Shown here: piece by piece, positions 52,201-59,627 of the stretch
Layout: each line of letters opens with the position of its first letter
Position numbering within the stretch: position 1 is the first letter of the stretch
Assembly: GCA_029553475.1 (NCBI GenBank)
Contig: JAKPKV010000030.1
Coordinates: 98,585-162,584 of the forward strand
Length of the DNA: 64,000 nt
Direction: 5' to 3'
From: Armatimonadota bacterium
Lineage (GTDB): Bacteria > Armatimonadota > Hebobacteria > CAIYQO01
Position numbers and translations under genes: made by a program
Notes under the pieces: generated by a model
The model's database searches: none
What the model saw: the letters and a program-made list of their open reading frames with translations, nothing else
Told to the model about the DNA's origin: nothing

Positions 52201-52503
52201 GGTACGCCAGGCCGTTACCGTACCGTTGGGACGTTTGTGGCTCACACCGTCGCGCGGACGAATCGCCGCCTCGCCGCCACGCCCCTGCAGGTAGTCATTT
52301 CGCAGCCCGAGCAAGGCGGGAGCAGCATCCTTCTCCGCGGCCAGCGGCAGCGGGAATTCCCCGCACACCAGCCACTCCCGCGGCGTCGTCGCCGCTCCCG
52401 GCGGCCACGGCAGCCGCATCTGCTGCTTGAGCGCACCGCTCTTTTCCTGCGCCTGTAAGGCGAGGGCGCAGAGAAGCATTCCCAGCACGAGCGCGGTTCT
52501 CAT
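49219..52503 (-). CDS. Secreted esterase/prolyl-oligopeptidase-like hydrolase with NPCBM domain
   Basis: 1094 residues. Signal peptide at 1-19 (RTALVLGMLLCALALQAQ). An N-terminal beta-sandwich (about 90-200: AFYTHPSEHVVWYAYTTLHRA, VRVWVNGALAHEHY) is galactose-binding-like. The catalytic domain shows VVVSLHGRADN, nucleophile S near 490 in GYSMGGAGAW, D near 562 in HGDIDQVVP and H near 597 in GKGHGGIG. The end (about 960-1094: ADKYSATQAANTSVVFVVKGDG, LRLEILNATAG) is an NPCBM domain that binds glycans. Likely removes acyl groups from polysaccharides outside the cytoplasm. Its ATG overlaps the stop of the DUF3006-like gene (TCAT, i.e. ATGA). Confidence 0.82.
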   Translation of the reverse strand: MRTALVLGMLLCALALQAQEKSGALKQQMRLPWPPGAATTPREWLVCGEFPLPLAAEKDAAPALLGLRNDYLQGRGGEAAIRPRDGVSHKRPNGTVTAWRTYTPAGETLYFSSAFYTHPSEHVVWYAYTTLHRARAGKAALALSSNGAVRVWVNGALAHEHYTPTEGSIDDLFAAELHAGENAILVKVVQRHHATNFTLRAVEIAQAAAQEMVNTRLAPALFSGGDLPAGQLAVITDDSRRDFLPMRPPVTVEMLAPGGTVMATATVPRGGRALFDIADWPDGPYEARCTMTTPAGNIVRAYRLWYHGDAVAAANALVEQAPSADDRTPAGMIRAMLARMVTARTTGDAANAFTKEMLYPALMEAAELTGEGPAAVRSNGMVRLAWRDELDDSPQFCRVYLPCDYTPKRAYQVVVSLHGRADNFPPYEEWGGNDARHDGLADRYGVIVVYPHGRGNAWYRGMGDRDVMRCVELVKAHFSVDEDAIFLLGYSMGGAGAWYVGTRHPDVFAALAPFYGGYDFRFQLADGALASLSPKAIFRRERLSYIAQLESLYTTPVFASHGDIDQVVPVDYSRYTVRMLERWGYPVRYWESPGKGHGGIGNEAVMAWLSRQRRVSHPPRVRLRAAELRSAAAHWLRIEQRKDPYAVMQADAEFIAPNYMRLDTINALQVTIVPPTRAGLSPFALDPAKPVTVVWNGADVRTVAPDARGRITLRAKGYTPAPLSKRPELDGPVNDVFNTPMALVIGTIAPDPLMRRMCARAAERFQAWWDERHHCGLRVFLDTAITADEQAKYSLLLFGGPAENAVAKAMAKKLPLTITPYAVTVDGKHFRVRDAAVQMCYPSPLNPDRYVIVRTGTSPAGMFFADYVLNDTDFSIVDARNAAPAQLGKFFDVVTGRNNGPVLAAGYFDHAWRLLDDNIERDTDRAFPAAWTPPARADARGAEQALPLAEVVETAASGAFLDMLRNVTPKGESLRLGGRRYAHGLALPNYWLPKRPHWVEYDLGDAGWTRLRGVIGLEADKYSATQAANTSVVFVVKGDGIALFTSAPFSLNSPPKSLDVDIAGVRALRLEILNATAGYPAIRSIDWAEVRVER

Positions 52504-52697
52504 GGTCGTGACTCCCCCGCCCGGCCACGCATGCGCGCCGTCGCCGCCTGATCAATCGTCATATTGAGACGCAGCACCGTGCCCTCTTTCGCCGCCGGAG
52601 GCAACTGGTGAACGGGAATCGAGACCGCCACCGCCTCATCGCCGATGAGCACGCGGGCGCTCTCTCCGTGAACGGACTCCACATACGCGCGTAACAT
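52500..52697 (-). CDS. Small DUF3006-like protein
   Basis: 65 residues: MLRAYVESVHGESARVLIGDE, then VAVSIPVHQLPPAAKEGTVLRL. This matches the short beta-barrel DUF3006 plan, whose function is unknown. The start at 52697 follows AGGAAAG; an in-frame ATG at 52859 would cross the divergent promoter. The stop overlaps the esterase start by four bases, so the small gene may serve mainly to drive coupled translation of the esterase. Confidence 0.65.
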   Translation of the reverse strand: MLRAYVESVHGESARVLIGDEAVAVSIPVHQLPPAAKEGTVLRLNMTIDQAATARMRGRAGESRP

Positions 52698-52799
52698 GAG
52701 TGCCTGCTTTCCTACCGATACTGCTACTACTGCTACCTTCAATACCATCAGACACGCGGTTTTTCCTGCCGTTGCGCGCGGCGATACCCGGCAACGGGC

Positions 52800-52829
52800 T
52801 TGGCACTCATCGCGCGAGCATGATACACT
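52800..52829 (+). promoter_or_regulatory. Promoter of the LpxL-type gene, leaderless
   Basis: TTGGCA (52800-52805), 18-bp spacer, TACACT (52824-52829) with an extended -10 TGA directly before. The ATG at 52838 lies eight bases after the box, so the message should be leaderless. Confidence 0.65.
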
Positions 52830-52837
52830 ATCCCGAC

Positions 52838-53785
52838 ATGTCCATGCCGAAAAAGCCACTGCTGAAACGTTTGCAGAAGTGGGCCGCCGACCGCTTCATT
52901 CATCTGCTCTACGCGTATGTCAACCGCGGCGGGGCACCGCGCACCTCCTCCCTCGGCCGCACGCTTGGGAACCTGTACTTTTCCTGCATCACGTCGCACC
53001 GCACCCGCGCCCTCGCCAATCTGCGCCTCGCCTTCCCCGAACTGACCGCGGGGGACACCGCCGCCCTCGCCCATCAGGTCTGCGTCAATTTCGGCAAATC
53101 GTCGCTCGAATTTCTTCGCATTCCCGCGATGACCATGGAGGAGCTCCGCCAACGGGTCGTGTTCCTCGGTGAGGAGCATGTGCGCGCGGCATTCGCGCCC
53201 GGTCACGGCGTGCTGCTCATCACCGCCCATTTTGGCAACTGGGAGTTGATGGGCGCCCGCCTTGCGCGCGAAGGCTACCCCCTCGCCGCCATCGCCCGCG
53301 ATTCCGAGCTGCCCTCCACCACCGCCATCATCAACCGTATCCGCGAGAGCTCTGGCCTGTGCGTCTTCCCGCGCGGCGAGCTGCTCGCCGCCATCCGCGC
53401 GTTGAAAGAGAACCGCATGCTGGCGATCCTTCCGGACCAGCACGACTACGACGGCATCTTCGTGGACTTCTTCGGCCATCCGGCAAAGACCGCCGTCGGC
53501 CCGGCGACGATCGCGCTGCGTACCGGCGCCATGATGCTCCCCGCCTTCACCTACCGCCAGCCGGACGATACCATTCACGCCGTCTTCCAGCCGCCTTTCA
53601 CCGCGCGACCGACCGGCAACAAGGATGAGGACGTGCGCGCGCTCACCCAGCGCCTGACGACCATTATCGAAGACGCGATTCGCGTCGCGCCTGACCAATG
53701 GCTGTGGTTCCACAACCGCTGGAAAAGCCGGCCACCCGCCCCGCCCCCCGCCCCCGCGACGGGAGAGGGGCGGGGGGAGAGGTGA
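52838..53785 (+). CDS. Lysophospholipid acyltransferase family, LpxL/HtrB-type lipid A acyltransferase
   Basis: 315 residues, inner membrane. The acyltransferase motif HFGNWE at 131-136 (H131, E136) is the HX4E signature of late lipid A acyltransferases. LPDQHDYDGIFVDFFGHPAKTAVGPATIALRTGA is the conserved substrate region, and PDQWLWFHNRWK near the end matches family. The end is proline-rich low complexity. The ATG at 52838 is supported by the adjacent -10 box. Its presence points to lipid A and an outer membrane. Followed six bases later by HypA; the tail overlaps its ribosome site. Confidence 0.88.
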   Translation: MSMPKKPLLKRLQKWAADRFIHLLYAYVNRGGAPRTSSLGRTLGNLYFSCITSHRTRALANLRLAFPELTAGDTAALAHQVCVNFGKSSLEFLRIPAMTMEELRQRVVFLGEEHVRAAFAPGHGVLLITAHFGNWELMGARLAREGYPLAAIARDSELPSTTAIINRIRESSGLCVFPRGELLAAIRALKENRMLAILPDQHDYDGIFVDFFGHPAKTAVGPATIALRTGAMMLPAFTYRQPDDTIHAVFQPPFTARPTGNKDEDVRALTQRLTTIIEDAIRVAPDQWLWFHNRWKSRPPAPPPAPATGEGRGER

Positions 53786-53791
53786 ACCCCC

Positions 53792-54154
53792 ATGCACGAA
53801 TTTGCCATCGGTGAAGCGCTGGTCAGCGCGGTGCTCTCCGAGCTGGCGGCCGTCCAGCCGCCGCCCGCGCGGTTGACGCGCGTGCGCGTGGTCGTCGGGG
53901 CGATGCGCCAGGTGGTGCCGGAGTATCTGGAATTCGCCTACGAGGTGCTCACGCAGGAGACGCCGGCGGCGGGTTCGGCGCTGGAGATTCGCGCGCTGCC
54001 CATCACCGTCCGCTGCCATGCCTGCCACTGGGAAGGCACGGTGGAACTGGGCGTCTTCCTCTGCGGCGCCTGCGGCGCCGCCGACCTTGCGCCGTTGACC
54101 GGCATGGAATTATACCTGGACCAGTTGGAGGTAGAACATGACGACCCCGCGTGA
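53792..54154 (+). CDS. hypA: Hydrogenase/urease nickel incorporation protein HypA
   Basis: 120 residues. H2 in MHEF binds nickel; the zinc site is C75, C78 (CHAC) and C91, C94 (CGAC). HypA hands nickel to the large subunit of [NiFe] hydrogenase or to urease, with HypB. GAGAGGTG lies upstream and the gene overlaps hypB by 17 bp. No hypC, D, E, F or [NiFe] hydrogenase genes lie in this window; they may be elsewhere. HypA has no known role in [FeFe] hydrogenase maturation. Confidence 0.92.
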   Translation: MHEFAIGEALVSAVLSELAAVQPPPARLTRVRVVVGAMRQVVPEYLEFAYEVLTQETPAAGSALEIRALPITVRCHACHWEGTVELGVFLCGACGAADLAPLTGMELYLDQLEVEHDDPA

Positions 54155-54803
54155 AATCAAAGTGTATCGCGATCTGATGGGCGCCAACGCCGAATGGGCG
54201 GCGAAAACCCGCGCCCTCCTCGCGGAGCGCAGCATCGCCATGGTGAATGTCATCAGCGCGCCGGGATCGGGGAAAACCACCCTGCTCGAGCGGATGATCC
54301 CCGCCCTCGCCGGGCGACTGCGCTTCGCCGTATTGGAAGGCGACCTGGAAACCACGCGCGACGCCGAGCGGCTCGACGCCCTGGATATCCCCGTCTACCA
54401 GCTGCTCACCGGCGGCTCCTGCCACCTGGAGGCGAAGCTGGTGCACCATGCGCTGCTCGACCTGCCGCTGGACGACCTCGAGGTGGTCATCGTGGAAAAC
54501 GTCGGCAACCTGGTCTGCCCGGCGGAATTCGATATCGGCGAAGCGGGCAAGCTCGCCATCCTCAGCGTCACCGAGGGCGAAGACAAGCCGGTAAAATATC
54601 CGCTGCTCTTTCACGAAGCGGTCGCCGCCGTCATCACCAAGATTGACCTGCTGCCCTACGTGCCCTTCAAGCTGGAGGAGTGCCGCCGTTATCTGGCCCA
54701 GACCAATCCCGCCGCCCCCGTCTTCGAGGTCTCGTCGCTGACCGGCGCGGGCATGGACGCCTGGCTGACCTGGTTCACCGCCTTCGTCGCGGCGCATCGC
54801 TGA
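54138..54803 (+). CDS. hypB: Hydrogenase nickel incorporation GTPase HypB
   Basis: 221 residues, SIMIBI GTPase that drives nickel delivery with HypA. Walker A is GSGKTT at 43-48; the metal-binding C95 and H96 are in TGGSCHLEA; VENVGNLVCPAEFDIGE and KIDLLPY provide the remaining G motifs. The N-terminal CxxCGC motif and histidine stretch of some HypB proteins are absent. Starts within hypA. A hairpin follows at 54804-54824. Confidence 0.93.
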   Translation: MTTPREIKVYRDLMGANAEWAAKTRALLAERSIAMVNVISAPGSGKTTLLERMIPALAGRLRFAVLEGDLETTRDAERLDALDIPVYQLLTGGSCHLEAKLVHHALLDLPLDDLEVVIVENVGNLVCPAEFDIGEAGKLAILSVTEGEDKPVKYPLLFHEAVAAVITKIDLLPYVPFKLEECRRYLAQTNPAAPVFEVSSLTGAGMDAWLTWFTAFVAAHR

Positions 54804-54824
54804 GCGCGCCGGGAGCGGGCGCGC
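54804..54824 (+). terminator. Hairpin after hypB
   Basis: GCGCGCC (54804-54810) with GGCGCGC (54818-54824), loop seven bases, directly after the stop codon. No T-run. Confidence 0.4.
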
Positions 54825-54862
54825 CCCTAGGCATTTGACTTCGCGTAATACTGGAGCACGTG

Positions 54863-55873
54863 ATGACCCGTCGTGAGCGCGTGAAAACGATCTTCTCCGG
54901 CCAACCCGCCGACCGCTGCGGCTTCTGGCTCGGCAACCCCCACCATGAAACGTGGCCGATCCTGTTCGATCACTGCGGCGCGCGGGACGCGGCCGGCGTG
55001 CGTCGTTATTTCGGCGATGATTTCACCTGGTTCTGGGCGGGCGACTACCGGCACCCCGACGGGAAGCCGGAGTTCGATTTCCGTCCGGCGTCCCATGCCC
55101 ACTGCGCGGAGGGCGTCTTCGCCGACTGCGAGAGCGTCGCCGAGGTGGACGCCTTCCCCTGGCCGAATCCCGACTATCTGGATTTTTCCCAGGCGCTGGC
55201 CGCGCTCCGTGCCGCCGGAGATGCATATCGCGCCGGCGGCATGTGGGCGCCGTTTTTCCACATCGTCGCGGCCTTTTTCGGCATGGAAAACTACTTCGTG
55301 AAGATGTATACCGACCCCGAGGTGGTGGAAGCCGTCACCGCCCGCATCTGTGAATACTATCTCGCCGGGAATGCCCGCTTCTTCGCGCAGGCGGGCGAGC
55401 TGCTCGACGGTTACTTTTTCGGCAATGACTTCGGCACGCAGCTCGACCTCTTCATCCACCCGGAGATGTTCGACCGCTTCATCCTGCCCTGGTTCCGCCG
55501 CTTCACCGAGCAGGCGCACGGCTTCGGGTGTCAGGTCATCCTCCATTCCTGCGGCTCGGTCCACAAAGTCATTGATCGCCTCATTGACGCCGGCGTGGAC
55601 GCCCTCCATCCGCTCCAGGCGCTGGCGACGGGCATGGACGCCGATGCCCTCGCCGCGCGCTTCAAAGGCCGTATCGCCTTCATGGGCGGCGTGGATACCC
55701 AGCATCTGCTCGTCAACGGCACCCCGCAACAGGTCTACGACGACACGCGCCGCGTGATGGATCGCCTCGGTCCCTGCCTGGTCGTGAGCCCCAGCCATGA
55801 AGCCGTCCTGCCCAACGTGCCGCCGGACAACCTGGCGGCGATGGCCCGCGCCGCCGGTGCCTTGCCCGGGTAG
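54863..55873 (+). CDS. Uroporphyrinogen decarboxylase (URO-D) family protein
   Basis: 336 residues, TIM-barrel. FGNDFGTQLDLFIHPEMFDRFILPWF and FGCQVILHSCGSVHKVIDRLIDAGVDALHPLQ are hallmarks of URO-D/MtaA-like proteins; HSCGS holds the putative zinc Cys. MGGVDTQHLLVNGT and VSPSHEAVLPNVPPDN complete the barrel. It lacks the arginines expected of heme-pathway HemE at the N-terminus, so a methyltransferase or demethylase-like role on corrinoid or aromatic substrates is possible. The ATG at 54863 has GGAG six bases upstream. Confidence 0.85.
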   Translation: MTRRERVKTIFSGQPADRCGFWLGNPHHETWPILFDHCGARDAAGVRRYFGDDFTWFWAGDYRHPDGKPEFDFRPASHAHCAEGVFADCESVAEVDAFPWPNPDYLDFSQALAALRAAGDAYRAGGMWAPFFHIVAAFFGMENYFVKMYTDPEVVEAVTARICEYYLAGNARFFAQAGELLDGYFFGNDFGTQLDLFIHPEMFDRFILPWFRRFTEQAHGFGCQVILHSCGSVHKVIDRLIDAGVDALHPLQALATGMDADALAARFKGRIAFMGGVDTQHLLVNGTPQQVYDDTRRVMDRLGPCLVVSPSHEAVLPNVPPDNLAAMARAAGALPG

Positions 55874-55910
55874 CCGGGATCATGCATGGCGGCGCGCGAT
55901 TGCGGGTACG

Positions 55911-55939
55911 TTGACGTGGTAACACCCTTTGGGTAAGAT
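55911..55939 (+). promoter_or_regulatory. Promoter of the PpiC/SurA-like gene
   Basis: TTGACG (55911-55916), 17-bp spacer, TAAGAT (55934-55939). AAGGAG follows in the leader. Confidence 0.8.
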
Positions 55940-56008
55940 GAATCGGTTCCGTGCCGGTCAGCCCGGCGGAGCCGCCGGTATTTCCACCCCACTGTTAAGG
56001 AGCAGGCC

Positions 56009-57031
56009 GTGAAAAGCCCGTATAAGGATTGGCGCAACTACGCGCTGGCCATCGCCGCCATCGTCATCCTCGTCCTCGTCTCCAGCCTTTTCGCGATGAA
56101 GAGCGGCTCGCGCACGCTGGTCTTCATCAACAACCGGGTGGCCATCACCGAAGGCCAGGTGCTCGATGAGTTGAAACACAATTTCGGCAACGAGGTCTAT
56201 ACCCGGCTCATTGACGATGCCGTGACAGTGCTCTACGCCGAACAACAGGGCCTTGACGCGATGCCGGAGGAGGTGGAGCAATTCATCACGTGGGACCGGT
56301 TCAACATGCTGGCGCGCGGCGAAAGTCTGGAAGACGAGTTGAAAGCGCAGGGGATGACGCTGGATGATTACCGCCGAAAAATGCGCGTGAGCGTGCTGCG
56401 CGCCAAGCTCGTGACCACCGAGGACGATCGCAAGGCCGATTTCGCGCAATACGGCAAAGAGCTCACCATCCCGCCGGTGTATCGCGTGAAGCAGTTCATC
56501 TTCGCCGATCCGGAGTCCGCGCAAAAGGCGTATGACCTCTTGAGCCAGCCGGACAGCGGCGCCGAGAAGGAACAGGAAGCTTCCATGATGGCGGTGAATG
56601 AAAATCCGCTGAAAGTGCAGACCTACATGCCCGGTGGGCAGATGAATAATCCGCTGATGAACACCATCCTGGCCGGACTGAAGCCGGGACAGGTGAGCAA
56701 ACCCACGGCCCTGCCCGCGGAAGCGGAGAATACCGCGGCGCGCATCATCCTGAAACTGGTAGACGCCCGGCCCGGCGAAGAAGCCACGCTGGAGAATCGC
56801 GGCATCCTGATCAGCTACCTGTTGATGAGCCGGCCGGATGGTAAATATGCGATGAAGATCAAGCAGGTGCAGGCGGAAGCCTTGAATAACGTGGATATCA
56901 ACTTCGTCAGCGACGATTATCCGCACGTGCGGGAGTCGTTCAAATCCACGCGCCTGCAAAATCCGAATGTGCCCAGGTTCAATCCCAACGCGCAGTCCCC
57001 GTTGCCGGGGATGCCGGGCAGCGGCCAATAA
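56009..57031 (+). CDS. Membrane-anchored SurA/PpiC-like peptidyl-prolyl isomerase-type chaperone
   Basis: 340 residues. One membrane anchor at about 11-30 (YALAIAAIVILVLVSSLFAM), then an envelope domain. INNRVAITEGQVLDELKHNFGNEVYTRLIDD resembles the SurA N-domain, and VYRVKQFIFADPESAQKAYDLL the parvulin start, but the parvulin core is shortened and active residues are unclear. Pro/Asn-rich tail. GTG start chosen: AAGGAG lies seven bases upstream. Likely folding of exported proteins. Confidence 0.75.
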   Translation: MKSPYKDWRNYALAIAAIVILVLVSSLFAMKSGSRTLVFINNRVAITEGQVLDELKHNFGNEVYTRLIDDAVTVLYAEQQGLDAMPEEVEQFITWDRFNMLARGESLEDELKAQGMTLDDYRRKMRVSVLRAKLVTTEDDRKADFAQYGKELTIPPVYRVKQFIFADPESAQKAYDLLSQPDSGAEKEQEASMMAVNENPLKVQTYMPGGQMNNPLMNTILAGLKPGQVSKPTALPAEAENTAARIILKLVDARPGEEATLENRGILISYLLMSRPDGKYAMKIKQVQAEALNNVDINFVSDDYPHVRESFKSTRLQNPNVPRFNPNAQSPLPGMPGSGQ

Positions 57032-57057
57032 GCCCATTTCCCCGCGGGCGTGTGCAT

Positions 57058-57080
57058 GGGGCAGACCTGGCGTCTGCCCC
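57058..57080 (+). terminator. Rho-independent terminator of the PpiC/SurA-like gene
   Basis: GGGGCAGAC (57058-57066) and GTCTGCCCC (57072-57080), loop five bases, followed by GTTTCTTC. Confidence 0.75.
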
Positions 57081-57105
57081 GTTTCTTCGGATAGGATACG
57101 CAATC

Positions 57106-58710
57106 ATGGCGACGGAACAGCACCACATCACCATCGTCGGCCTCGGGCCGGGGGCGCTGGAGTTGGTCTCGCTGCAGACGCTGGAGGCGATGCGCGGCGC
57201 GCGGGCGGTGATCCTGCGCACGGCGCGCCACCCGGCCGCGGAGGAGCTCGCACGCTGTGGCATCCGCTTCACCGCCTGCGACGATCTGTATGAGACGCAT
57301 GGCACTTTCGAAGCGGTGTATGCCGCCGTGGCGGCGCGCGTGCTGGCCGCCGCCGAGCGCGAGGGCGCGGTCGTCTACGCCGTGCCGGGCGACCCGATGG
57401 CCGCCGAGCGCACCGTGCAGATGCTGCTCGCCGCGGCGGACGCGCGGCCGGACGTGACCGTCACCGTGCTCCCCGCGTTGGGGGTGCTGAACCTGGCGAT
57501 GCAGCGGCTGCGGCTGGACCCGGGCGGCGGCCTGTGCATCGCGGATGCCCGCGACCCGGGCCTGCGCCCCGCCGGCGAAGCGCCCGCGCCGGAAGACCAG
57601 CCGGCGTATCATGGCGCCGCCAGCCTCAACCCCGGCGTGCCCACCCTCTGGCTACAGGTGGATACCCCGCTGGTCGCCGGCAATCTGAAGATCGTCCTGC
57701 TGGAGGCGTATCCGCCCGCGCATCCCGTCACCGTGCTCACCGCGCTGGGCTGCGCGGACGAAGCCGTCACCACGCTGCCGCTGGCGGAGCTCGACCGCGG
57801 CGCCCCCATCACCCACCTGACCAGTCTCTACGTGCCCCCGCTGCCCTGGGACGCGCGCCGCCATACGCTGCGCGACATCCGCGCCATCATGGCGCTGCTG
57901 CGCGGGCCGCGCGGCTGCCCGTGGGATCGCGAGCAGGATTTCCAGAGCATCCGCCGCACGGTGATCGAGGAAGCGTACGAGGTGGTGGAGGCGATTGACC
58001 GCGACGAGCCGGCGGCGCTGGCCGATGAGCTGGGCGACCTGCTGCTCAACGTCGTCTTCCTGGCGCAGCTCGCGGCCGAAGAGGGTATCTTTGACTTCGA
58101 CGACGTGGTGCAGGCGCTGGGCGAAAAGCTCATCCGCCGCCACGCGCACGTCTTCGGCGAGGTGCAGGCGGCCTCCGCCGGCGCGGCGCTGCGCAGTTGG
58201 GAAGCGATCAAAGCCGGAGAGCGCGCGGAGCAGGGACACGCCAGCCTGCTGGACGACGTGCCGAAGGCGCTGCCGGCGCTGGCGCGCTCACAAAAATTGC
58301 AGAACCGTGCGGCGCGCGTCGGCTTCGACTGGCCGGACTTTATCGGTCCGCTGGGCAAGATTCACGAGGAGCTGGCCGAACTCTCGCGGGAGGTGGGCAT
58401 CCCCGACACCTGGGAGGTGCCGCCGGCGCTGCGTGACCCCGAAGTGCCCCACCCCGACCTGCAGGCCATCGCCGATGCCGCACCGACAGCCCGCCTCATC
58501 CACGAAATCGGCGACATTCTCACCGCCACGGTGAACGTCTGCCGCTTCCTGCACCTCGATGCCGAGTCGGTGATGCGCGAGGCGAATGACCGCTTCGCGC
58601 GCCGCTTCCGCCGCATGGAAGCGGCCGCCGACGCGCGGGGCCGGCCGTTGGACGGCATGACGCTGGCGGAGATGGACGCGCTGTGGGTGGCGATCAAAGG
58701 CGAGGATTAA
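57106..58710 (+). CDS. Fused tetrapyrrole methylase-like and MazG nucleotide pyrophosphohydrolase (YabN-type)
   Basis: 534 residues. The N-terminal 230 residues are of the SAM-dependent corrin/porphyrin methylase fold (ITIVGLGPGALELVSLQTLEAM, YAVPGDPMAAERTV). The MazG part starts near 245: LRGPRGCPWDREQDFQSIRRTVIEEAYEVVEAID has the EExxE metal site, DELGDLLLNVVFLAQ the ExxD, and a second MazG repeat ends the protein (HEIGDILTATVNVCRF). Known from Firmicutes YabN; house-cleaning of non-canonical nucleotides is the MazG role, the methylase role is unknown. The start at 57106 lacks a strong Shine-Dalgarno; TAGGAT at 57092-57097 may be a -10 box. Confidence 0.92.
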   Translation: MATEQHHITIVGLGPGALELVSLQTLEAMRGARAVILRTARHPAAEELARCGIRFTACDDLYETHGTFEAVYAAVAARVLAAAEREGAVVYAVPGDPMAAERTVQMLLAAADARPDVTVTVLPALGVLNLAMQRLRLDPGGGLCIADARDPGLRPAGEAPAPEDQPAYHGAASLNPGVPTLWLQVDTPLVAGNLKIVLLEAYPPAHPVTVLTALGCADEAVTTLPLAELDRGAPITHLTSLYVPPLPWDARRHTLRDIRAIMALLRGPRGCPWDREQDFQSIRRTVIEEAYEVVEAIDRDEPAALADELGDLLLNVVFLAQLAAEEGIFDFDDVVQALGEKLIRRHAHVFGEVQAASAGAALRSWEAIKAGERAEQGHASLLDDVPKALPALARSQKLQNRAARVGFDWPDFIGPLGKIHEELAELSREVGIPDTWEVPPALRDPEVPHPDLQAIADAAPTARLIHEIGDILTATVNVCRFLHLDAESVMREANDRFARRFRRMEAAADARGRPLDGMTLAEMDALWVAIKGED

Positions 58711-58835
58711 CCCGCGCGGGGCGTCATCGTCATCGCCCCCGTCATCGTCATCGTCAGCACCGATTAACCCGCGCGCGGGGCGCCCTCGAAGGTTTCCGAT
58801 GACGATGACGATCACGATGACGATTAACCCGCGCG
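58705..58835. repeat. Three copies of GATTAACCCGCGCG
   Basis: Copies at 58705-58718, 58762-58775 and 58822-58835, spaced by 57 and 60 bp. The first contains the last codon and stop of the MazG gene. Between them, 12-bp arms at 58744-58755 and 58801-58812 (ATCGTCATCGTC and its complement) could form a stem. Confidence 0.8.
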
Positions 58836-58845
58836 CGGGACGCCG

Positions 58846-59478
58846 TCAGCCTTTCCGGATCTGCTGCAGCGCGTATTGCTGTTCTTTCATGATGCGCGCC
58901 GTCGGCAAAAAACGCGACAACAGCACGATCACCTGCCGCGCCGTCATGCGGAAGACGTACCCGTCAACGCCCAGGCCCTCGCCGTCATGAAAGACGAGGG
59001 TGCCCTGTACGCGCTGGCCCTTCATAAAGCGCTCCAGGTCCTCGCAGCAGAGGACGATCGCCGCTTCGGAGATCTCCATCACGCGGAACTGTTCTTGCTC
59101 GGCGCAGAGCAGCGTCGGATTGGGCACGCTGCTGTAGCGCAGGCGGAAAAACCGCCGGCGATCACGATCCCTGCTGCCGAAGATCGCCGTCTCGCGTTCA
59201 ATATACCCCTGGGGAATCTCGTGGAGGAATTCCAGCGCGAACGTATTATCGTGCGAGCGCAAGACGTAGGCATCCAGCCGCAGGGATGAACCGTCTTTGA
59301 AGCGGATGGTGCCGTGAACCTGCTGGCCCACGCGATAGCGCGCGGGCATGGTGGCGCTCAACAGACAGCCGCCGGCGGAAAGGTCCACCACGCGGTATGT
59401 CGCGCCATCCAGCGCCATCTCCGGCGCCAGATGCGGTGGATAGATAATGCGCACCGATTGGCGAGGTGATTGAACCAT
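58846..59478 (-). CDS. Tandem PilZ domain protein
   Basis: 210 residues. The first PilZ domain has RQSVR at 6-10 and DLSAGG at 32-37, the c-di-GMP motifs RxxxR and DxSxxG. The second (about 105-205) has RRFFR at 108-112 but EISEAA at 135-140 in place of DxSxxG, so it is probably degenerate. Likely a c-di-GMP effector, for surface attachment or exopolysaccharide. Minus strand, with a TACAAT box at about 59531-59536. Ends 11 bp after the triple repeat. Confidence 0.82.
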   Translation of the reverse strand: MVQSPRQSVRIIYPPHLAPEMALDGATYRVVDLSAGGCLLSATMPARYRVGQQVHGTIRFKDGSSLRLDAYVLRSHDNTFALEFLHEIPQGYIERETAIFGSRDRDRRRFFRLRYSSVPNPTLLCAEQEQFRVMEISEAAIVLCCEDLERFMKGQRVQGTLVFHDGEGLGVDGYVFRMTARQVIVLLSRFLPTARIMKEQQYALQQIRKG

Positions 59479-59576
59479 CGTCTCGTTCCCGGCGCGGGAT
59501 GACCGCCTCCCCGCCGCAGGTGGATAGCGTATTGTACCGCAAGGAGCGCATTTGCGCTACTGCCGCGCAAACCGGT

Positions 59577-59602
59577 GCGGGGCGGGCGAGTGCCCGCCCC
59601 GC
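59577..59602. terminator. Hairpin between hydrogenase and PilZ genes
   Basis: 11-bp GC stem (59577-59587 with 59592-59602), loop GAGT, 25 bp after the hydrogenase stop on the minus strand. Little T-tract. Confidence 0.55.
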
Positions 59603-59627
59603 CCTGCTCCCGGGGGATCCGCGACGT

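Noticed and set aside
53792..54803. HypAB as maturation factors of the adjacent [FeFe] hydrogenase
   Set aside because: The H-cluster needs HydE, HydF and HydG; HypAB act on nickel enzymes.
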